Assembly: GCF_900110645.1 (NCBI RefSeq)
Contig: NZ_FOFB01000002.1
Coordinates: 124,001-188,000, forward strand
Direction of reading: 5' to 3'
Source of the DNA: Neolewinella agarilytica
Lineage (GTDB): Bacteria; Bacteroidota; Bacteroidia; Chitinophagales; Saprospiraceae
Length of the DNA: 64,000 nucleotides
Of this stretch, positions 60,377 through 64,000 are shown one piece after another (within the stretch, counting starts at the first letter, position 1; each line of letters begins with the position of its first letter). Under the pieces are notes generated by a model. That model searched no databases. It was not told the origin of the DNA and was given only the letters and a program-made list of their open reading frames with translations. The position numbers and the translations under genes were made by a program.

Positions 60377-60826
60377 TTACAGCTGCTCCTCCTTCATCAC
60401 TCCGGGGTGACTTTCCCGGAAAGACTGCATCAGTTTTCTACTGGGAATAAAGCGCATGGTGCGCCCAAAACTCCCGATGCCGTTGAGCTCAATGGTGGCA
60501 ATTTTAAACAGCAGGATACGGGAAGTGGTTACCCGCTCCACGTCGCGATCCCAATGGTAAAAGGCTGTGCGGAAATAATTGCTCACGAACACTTTCTCCC
60601 CGTCAGTCTCTACACGCTTAAGCGGCCAGAAAAGGAAGAAAAATAACAGAATGCTCATAACGAGGGTAAAGAGCATGGCCCAGCGAAAGGACGTCAGCGG
60701 AATCCCCCGAAAGTATTTTGCTTCCGCCAACCAGGCAACGAGCGTAAGCCCGCTAAGGATGGTCGTCCAGAAAACCGGAACGAATATCTTCAGAAAAAGA
60801 GTGGAATTGGAGGAAAGTCGGTGCAT
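60377..60826 (-). CDS. Small membrane protein with PH-like domain
   Basis: A 149-aa protein. Two membrane helices (VFWTTILSGLTLVAWLA and WAMLFTLVMSILLFFFLFWPL) precede a beta-rich domain (VETDGEKVFVSNYFRTAFYHWDRDVERVT...IELNGIGSFGRTMRFIPS), similar in plan to the protein at 54901-55386. Function unknown. Confidence 0.7.
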   Translation of the reverse strand: MHRLSSNSTLFLKIFVPVFWTTILSGLTLVAWLAEAKYFRGIPLTSFRWAMLFTLVMSILLFFFLFWPLKRVETDGEKVFVSNYFRTAFYHWDRDVERVTTSRILLFKIATIELNGIGSFGRTMRFIPSRKLMQSFRESHPGVMKEEQL

Positions 60827-60936
60827 GGTTAGTCAGTTAGCCCAATATTACTCCTCTTTCTGTAATCAGTAAGCGTAAGCAATAAAAGACGGGACTGCAA
60901 AGGTAACGGGCCGGAGCATAAAGAGAATGTCATATT

Positions 60937-61083
60937 TAGTCTTGTAGTATGGTGGTCTTGTAGTTCGGTAGGCTGCCGAATTTTATAGGTTTTATAGGCG
61001 GCAAAGTGCGATAGCTATGAAGTTCGAAACTTTTCCTCCAACGTGCGGAAGCCTACCAGACAACCGAACTACCAGACTACTTA
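60937..61083. repeat. Imperfect inverted repeat of GTAG-type units
   Basis: Sequence around 60937-60973 (TAGTCTTGTAG...TTCGGTAGGCT) is largely complementary to 61050-61083 (AGCCTACCAGA...CCGAACTACCAGACTA). The unit type is the same as in the repeat at 58811-58997. The gene at 61077 ends inside the right arm. Confidence 0.5.
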
Positions 61084-61724
61084 CAGTACAACACCCACGC
61101 CGGCGGCAAATTCGCCCAAACCCGATGTGTTTCTACGGAGTCGAATGCTTGTTCGTAATAATTTTTGGTCTTCAGGCTGTAGTGGACCTGATTGTAGCAA
61201 CCACCGGGGCGGAGGTTATCCCGGGAGGCTTTAACGATGCTTTTGCCAAGTTCTACGGGAAGAGCGGCGAAGGGGATAGCGGAGATGATGTGATCGGCCT
61301 TGTCCGCTCCGATCTGATCAAGCCAGTGGCGGATGTTTTCGGCGCTGTCTTGTGCTACTACGAGACGGTCATCGCCCAGGGCACGCATGTCATCGCAGAG
61401 TTCGGGGCTGACTTCGAAGGCGATTACTTTTCCTTCCGGGTGTAAACGTTTCAGGATGTATTCAGTGATGACGCCGTCACCGGCTCCCAGCTCAACGATG
61501 GTCCGTGCCTTATCGAAATCAATACGGTCGATGGCTGCTTTACAGAGGGCCGGGCTGCTGCGGGTAAGCGTACCGGTGGTGCGCAGATTTCGGATGCCTT
61601 CCAGAAGAAATGAGAAAGTAGACAATGATTCCTTGGTTGAGGTGGTGATCAAGTTGCAGGCCAATGTTTGGCAACCTGCCGGGCTGCAAGCTAGTAAAAT
61701 AAGTTGGAGGGGGGCTTTAGCCAT
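61077..61724 (-). CDS. SAM-dependent methyltransferase (PmtA/rRNA dimethylase-like)
   Basis: A 215-aa class I methyltransferase. FSFLLEGIRNLRTTGTLTRSSPALCKAAIDRIDF leads into motif I TIVELGAGDGVITEYIL, then VIAFEVSP and HIISAIPFAALP. The pattern matches bacterial phospholipid N-methyltransferases (PmtA type), which start close to the TFSFLLEG segment. The ATG at 61724 adds an odd hydrophobic, Cys-containing stretch of about 35 residues, so a TTG start near 61627 is possible. Substrate unproven. Confidence 0.82.
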   Translation of the reverse strand: MAKAPLQLILLACSPAGCQTLACNLITTSTKESLSTFSFLLEGIRNLRTTGTLTRSSPALCKAAIDRIDFDKARTIVELGAGDGVITEYILKRLHPEGKVIAFEVSPELCDDMRALGDDRLVVAQDSAENIRHWLDQIGADKADHIISAIPFAALPVELGKSIVKASRDNLRPGGCYNQVHYSLKTKNYYEQAFDSVETHRVWANLPPAWVLYCK

Positions 61725-62000
61725 GCTCCAAAAACCTTCCTTTGCATCCTGCGTCCGCGCCGCTTAATCAAGTGCACGATGTGCTGCGCAGTAAATCCTT
61801 TCCCTGCGGGAGGCACTCCATCGCTGGCTTCGCCGCTCTTGCGTACCTCACTAAGCGTTTGGACCCGTCCCTATCAGGACTAGAGACTATTCATGGCGTT
61901 AAATTCATCGTTCTATTGGGAATATGATGGTGATTCGATTTTACCACATATCGCCTTGCGGCAGCTAAATCCAAAATCGAGAACCGAGAATCAAATATAC
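61725..62000. other. Intergenic region with dispersed repeat
   Basis: A 276-base gap between two minus-strand genes. It contains repeat copy 8 and no gene I can support. Confidence 0.45.
61742..61761 (+). repeat. Dispersed 19-bp repeat, copy 8
   Basis: TTGCATCCTGCGTCCGCGCC, consensus with one added base. It faces against both neighbouring genes; CCTTCCTTTG just before it resembles the -7 box seen before copy 4. Confidence 0.58.
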
Positions 62001-63308
62001 CTACTGCATCTCCTCCCGCGGCTCCACGTAATAAACGACGTAAATGTCGCGGCTTCCGTAGCCTTCCTTGCGGTCGCTGGCCAGAAAGCCCGTAAAAGTG
62101 TCTGAAGCCAGCCGAAAGTGGGTGTCGTCTCCTGCGGAGTTGAGCGGCATCCCGGCATTTTCGGGAACTGTGAACCGGTTCTCCGTTCCCGCCACCCGAT
62201 AGGTGCGAACGACGTCAAAACCACCGACGCTGATCGCCGGATCATTGCTGCTGAAGTATACCGTGCGCCCATCTTTTGCTACGAAGGGGCACACTTCATC
62301 GTAAGGACCATTGACGTTTGGCCCCAGGTTTTGCGGCGGCCCAAAGCGCCCGCCGGGCAGGCGGACCATACGGTAAAGATCCAGCCCGCCGTAGCCGCCC
62401 GGCCGGCGGCTGGAAAAGTAGACCGCATCCGCCGCGCCGAAGAAAGGTGTAACATCTCCCATAGCAGGAGATATCGGCGCACGGGGCTGTATCGTTACCA
62501 GCTGGTTATTCCCCGCACCACTAAAGGTGTCAATCAGAAAGCGCCCGTCAGTGGCGTCATTCCCACGGTAGTAGTAGAGTCTTTGCCCGTCGGGGCTGAT
62601 GTCCAGCAGGTTTTCCTGACCGCTGGTGTTGAGTAAGGGGTTTACCGGGCTCGGCGGTGACCAGCCCAGGTCAGAGGCCATTGTCGCAACGATGTCCGTC
62701 TGCCCCCGGTTGCCGCTAATATCCGGTCGCAGCAAACTGAAATAAAGACGACCACTGCCCGTAGGACTCGGAATGGGGCCAAACTCATCATTCTCCGTAT
62801 TTACCGTAGCGCCCATATTCTCGGCTACCATCTCATCATTGACAAAGCCCGCCCGGATACCGTTGTCAACGTTGCGCAGTAAACGAACGACCGTTTTTCG
62901 CTCCGGCCCGTCACCGCTCAGGCTGCGCAGATAACGCTTATACTCCGTAGCGGCACGGACAAACCGGTGCTGGGCGTGATACACCCGCCCAAGGTAAAAC
63001 CAGGCTAAAGGGTAACCGTCCTTCTCTTGCTCCGTGATGGTGAGCAAACCTTGCTCGGCCGTAATCAGATCATTGGCGTGAAACTGGCAGACGGCAAGGA
63101 GAAGCCCTGCTTCTGCATCAGACTCCGTGAGGCCTCTGGCACTTTGCAAAGTCCGGATGGCACCGGCGTAATCGCCCGCTGCGAACTCGCGCTGGGCGCG
63201 ATCCATTTTGTCTTTCTTTTGGGCGGAGAGGGGAAGGGAGAAAAAGGCAACAAGCAGTAAGGTGAAAAGGGGGTAGAGGGAAAGAGAGAAAAGATACTTG
63301 CTACCCAT
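62001..63308 (-). CDS. Exported TPR/PD40 (WD40-like) repeat protein
   Basis: About 435 aa from ATG 63308 (MGSKYLFSLSLYPLFTLLL), chosen because it gives a clean signal peptide ending LPLSAQKK. Residues 35-150 are TPR-like (AQREFAAGDYAGAIRTLQSARG, AWFYLGRVYHAQHRF). PD40 beta-propeller blades follow: DEFGPIPSPTGSGRLYFSLLRPD, NLLDISPDGQRLYYYR, DAVYFSSRRPGGYGGLDLYRM, GRTVYFSSNDPAISVGGFDVV. The plan recalls PorE/SprE-type type IX secretion partners but lacks the OmpA end. Longer in-frame starts reach into the E2 gene. Confidence 0.8.
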   Translation of the reverse strand: MGSKYLFSLSLYPLFTLLLVAFFSLPLSAQKKDKMDRAQREFAAGDYAGAIRTLQSARGLTESDAEAGLLLAVCQFHANDLITAEQGLLTITEQEKDGYPLAWFYLGRVYHAQHRFVRAATEYKRYLRSLSGDGPERKTVVRLLRNVDNGIRAGFVNDEMVAENMGATVNTENDEFGPIPSPTGSGRLYFSLLRPDISGNRGQTDIVATMASDLGWSPPSPVNPLLNTSGQENLLDISPDGQRLYYYRGNDATDGRFLIDTFSGAGNNQLVTIQPRAPISPAMGDVTPFFGAADAVYFSSRRPGGYGGLDLYRMVRLPGGRFGPPQNLGPNVNGPYDEVCPFVAKDGRTVYFSSNDPAISVGGFDVVRTYRVAGTENRFTVPENAGMPLNSAGDDTHFRLASDTFTGFLASDRKEGYGSRDIYVVYYVEPREEMQ

Positions 63309-63354
63309 TACTCCTTTGCTCCCTTTTTCCTTTACTTCTTTCCCCTTTTCCCCT

Positions 63355-64000
63355 TTACACATCCGTTCTGTTTTTGTCAAAAGCCTCCAGGTAATCTCCG
63401 ATCCGGCGCAGGAAGCTCCCGCCCAGCATACCGTCAACAACACGATGGTCATAGCTTAAGGACATGAACATCAACTGCCGGACGGCAATAAGATCACCAT
63501 ATTCCGTCTCTACTACTGCCGGTTTTTTGCGAATAGCGCCAACGGCAAGAATGGCTACCTGAGGCTGATTGATAATGGGGGTGCCCATAACGTTACCAAA
63601 GGTGCCAACGTTGGTCATCGTGAAGGTGCCGTCCTGAATCTCGTTGGGTTTCAGTTTGTTCTCGCGGGCACGGCCAGCAAGATCGTTCACGGCTTTGGTG
63701 AGGCCCAGCAGATTCAGCTGGTCCGCATTCTTGATGACGGGAACGATGAGGTTTCCGGTTGGCAAAGCCGCCGCCATTCCAATGTTGATGTTGGCTTTCT
63801 TAATGATCTTATCTCCGTCCACGGAGATATTCACCATCGGAAAATCACTGATGGCTCTGGCAACAGCCTCGATGAAAATGGGCGTGAAGGTGATCTTCTG
63901 CCCGTGTTTTTTCTGGAATTCACCTTTGACGCTGTTTCGCCAGTCGACGATGTCCGTCACGTCTACTTCAATGAAGCTGGTTACGTGTGGGCTGGTGGCT
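63355..64000 (-). CDS. 2-oxoacid dehydrogenase E2 (dihydrolipoyl acyltransferase), 3' part
   Basis: The catalytic domain of an E2 subunit running off the window; 215 residues are visible and the frame stays open to base 64000, so the lipoyl domain lies outside. Conserved segments are TSPHVTSFIEVDVTDIV, GMAAALPTGNLIVPVIKNAD, DGTFTMTNVGTFG and the catalytic SYDHRVVDGMLGG. It transfers an acyl group from lipoamide to CoA; pyruvate, 2-oxoglutarate or branched-chain specificity cannot be fixed from this part. lpdA at 40522 encodes a possible E3 partner, though not in the same operon. Confidence 0.92.
   Translation of the reverse strand, partial: ATSPHVTSFIEVDVTDIVDWRNSVKGEFQKKHGQKITFTPIFIEAVARAISDFPMVNISVDGDKIIKKANINIGMAAALPTGNLIVPVIKNADQLNLLGLTKAVNDLAGRARENKLKPNEIQDGTFTMTNVGTFGNVMGTPIINQPQVAILAVGAIRKKPAVVETEYGDLIAVRQLMFMSLSYDHRVVDGMLGGSFLRRIGDYLEAFDKNRTDV

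Noticed and set aside
63309-63354. Pyrimidine-rich tract as a regulatory element
   Set aside because: It lies between the E2 stop and the PD40 gene start and is only low-complexity sequence; no structure or motif could be supported.

Overview
The window looks like part of a Bacteroidota chromosome, most likely a Saprospiraceae member of the Lewinella kind. The grounds are protein families and promoter style only: TAnnTTTG -7 boxes (3818, 40436), two TonB-dependent receptors with carboxypeptidase-like N-termini, a PSP1 protein behind holB, an OmpA protein, LpxD, and an AmpC-free BlaI/BlaR-type pair. No rRNA, tRNA, CRISPR array, insertion sequence or phage gene was seen.

Flanking core regions. 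1-12.7 kb holds the start of a large secreted surface protein that runs off the window, anmK, a c-type cytochrome lipoprotein, rplY, an MsbA-like ABC exporter, a SulP transporter, holB and a PSP1 (RicT-like) gene. 38.6-64 kb holds lpdA, an endonuclease/exonuclease/phosphatase-fold protein, a rhomboid protease, lpxD, an SH3 protein, a zinc-less sirtuin, a bacteriophytochrome/response regulator/heme oxygenase operon, a TonB receptor, a BlaI/BlaR-like pair, a VapC-like toxin pair, an OmpA protein, a TPR/PD40 protein and the end of a 2-oxoacid dehydrogenase E2 gene. A 19-bp repeat (consensus TTGCACCTGCGTCCGCGCC) is scattered at gene edges in these flanks.

The centre (about 12.87-38.37 kb) is a distinctly more AT-rich island without that repeat. 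I read it as a hybrid biosynthetic cluster joining a ribosomal peptide (RiPP) system to a type II aryl-polyene/fatty-acid-like polyketide system. Three tandem 54-60 aa precursor peptides (24929-26130) share a near-identical leader and differ in a short acidic C-terminus; each is followed by a 14-bp RNA hairpin. Downstream on the same strand are an M50 membrane protease with an N-terminal PqqD-like domain, a soluble LpxL-fold acyltransferase with a C-terminal PqqD-like domain, a Sfp-type phosphopantetheinyl transferase, a glycosyltransferase, a grasp-with-spasm-type ATP-grasp ligase, an 80-aa protein and its SPASM-type partner, whose iron-sulphur cysteines are almost all lost. At the other edge lies an arginase-fold enzyme with an N-terminal PqqD-like domain. 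The polyketide half has a tyrosine/histidine ammonia-lyase, a PaaK-like acid ligase, ACP, ketosynthase, chain-length-factor-like protein, ketoreductase, two dehydratases, a C-methyltransferase-like enzyme, and on the opposite strand a thioesterase, another ketosynthase and a short ketosynthase-like protein behind an ECF sigma factor.

Working model (inference): ammonia-lyase and ligase make an aryl starter, the type II enzymes extend it on the ACP, the arginase turns a precursor arginine into ornithine, and the PqqD-tagged acyltransferase places the polyketide acyl chain on the peptide; ATP-grasp ligation, glycosylation and M50 cleavage finish the product. The recurrence of PqqD-like peptide-binding domains on four different enzymes is the strongest link between the two halves.
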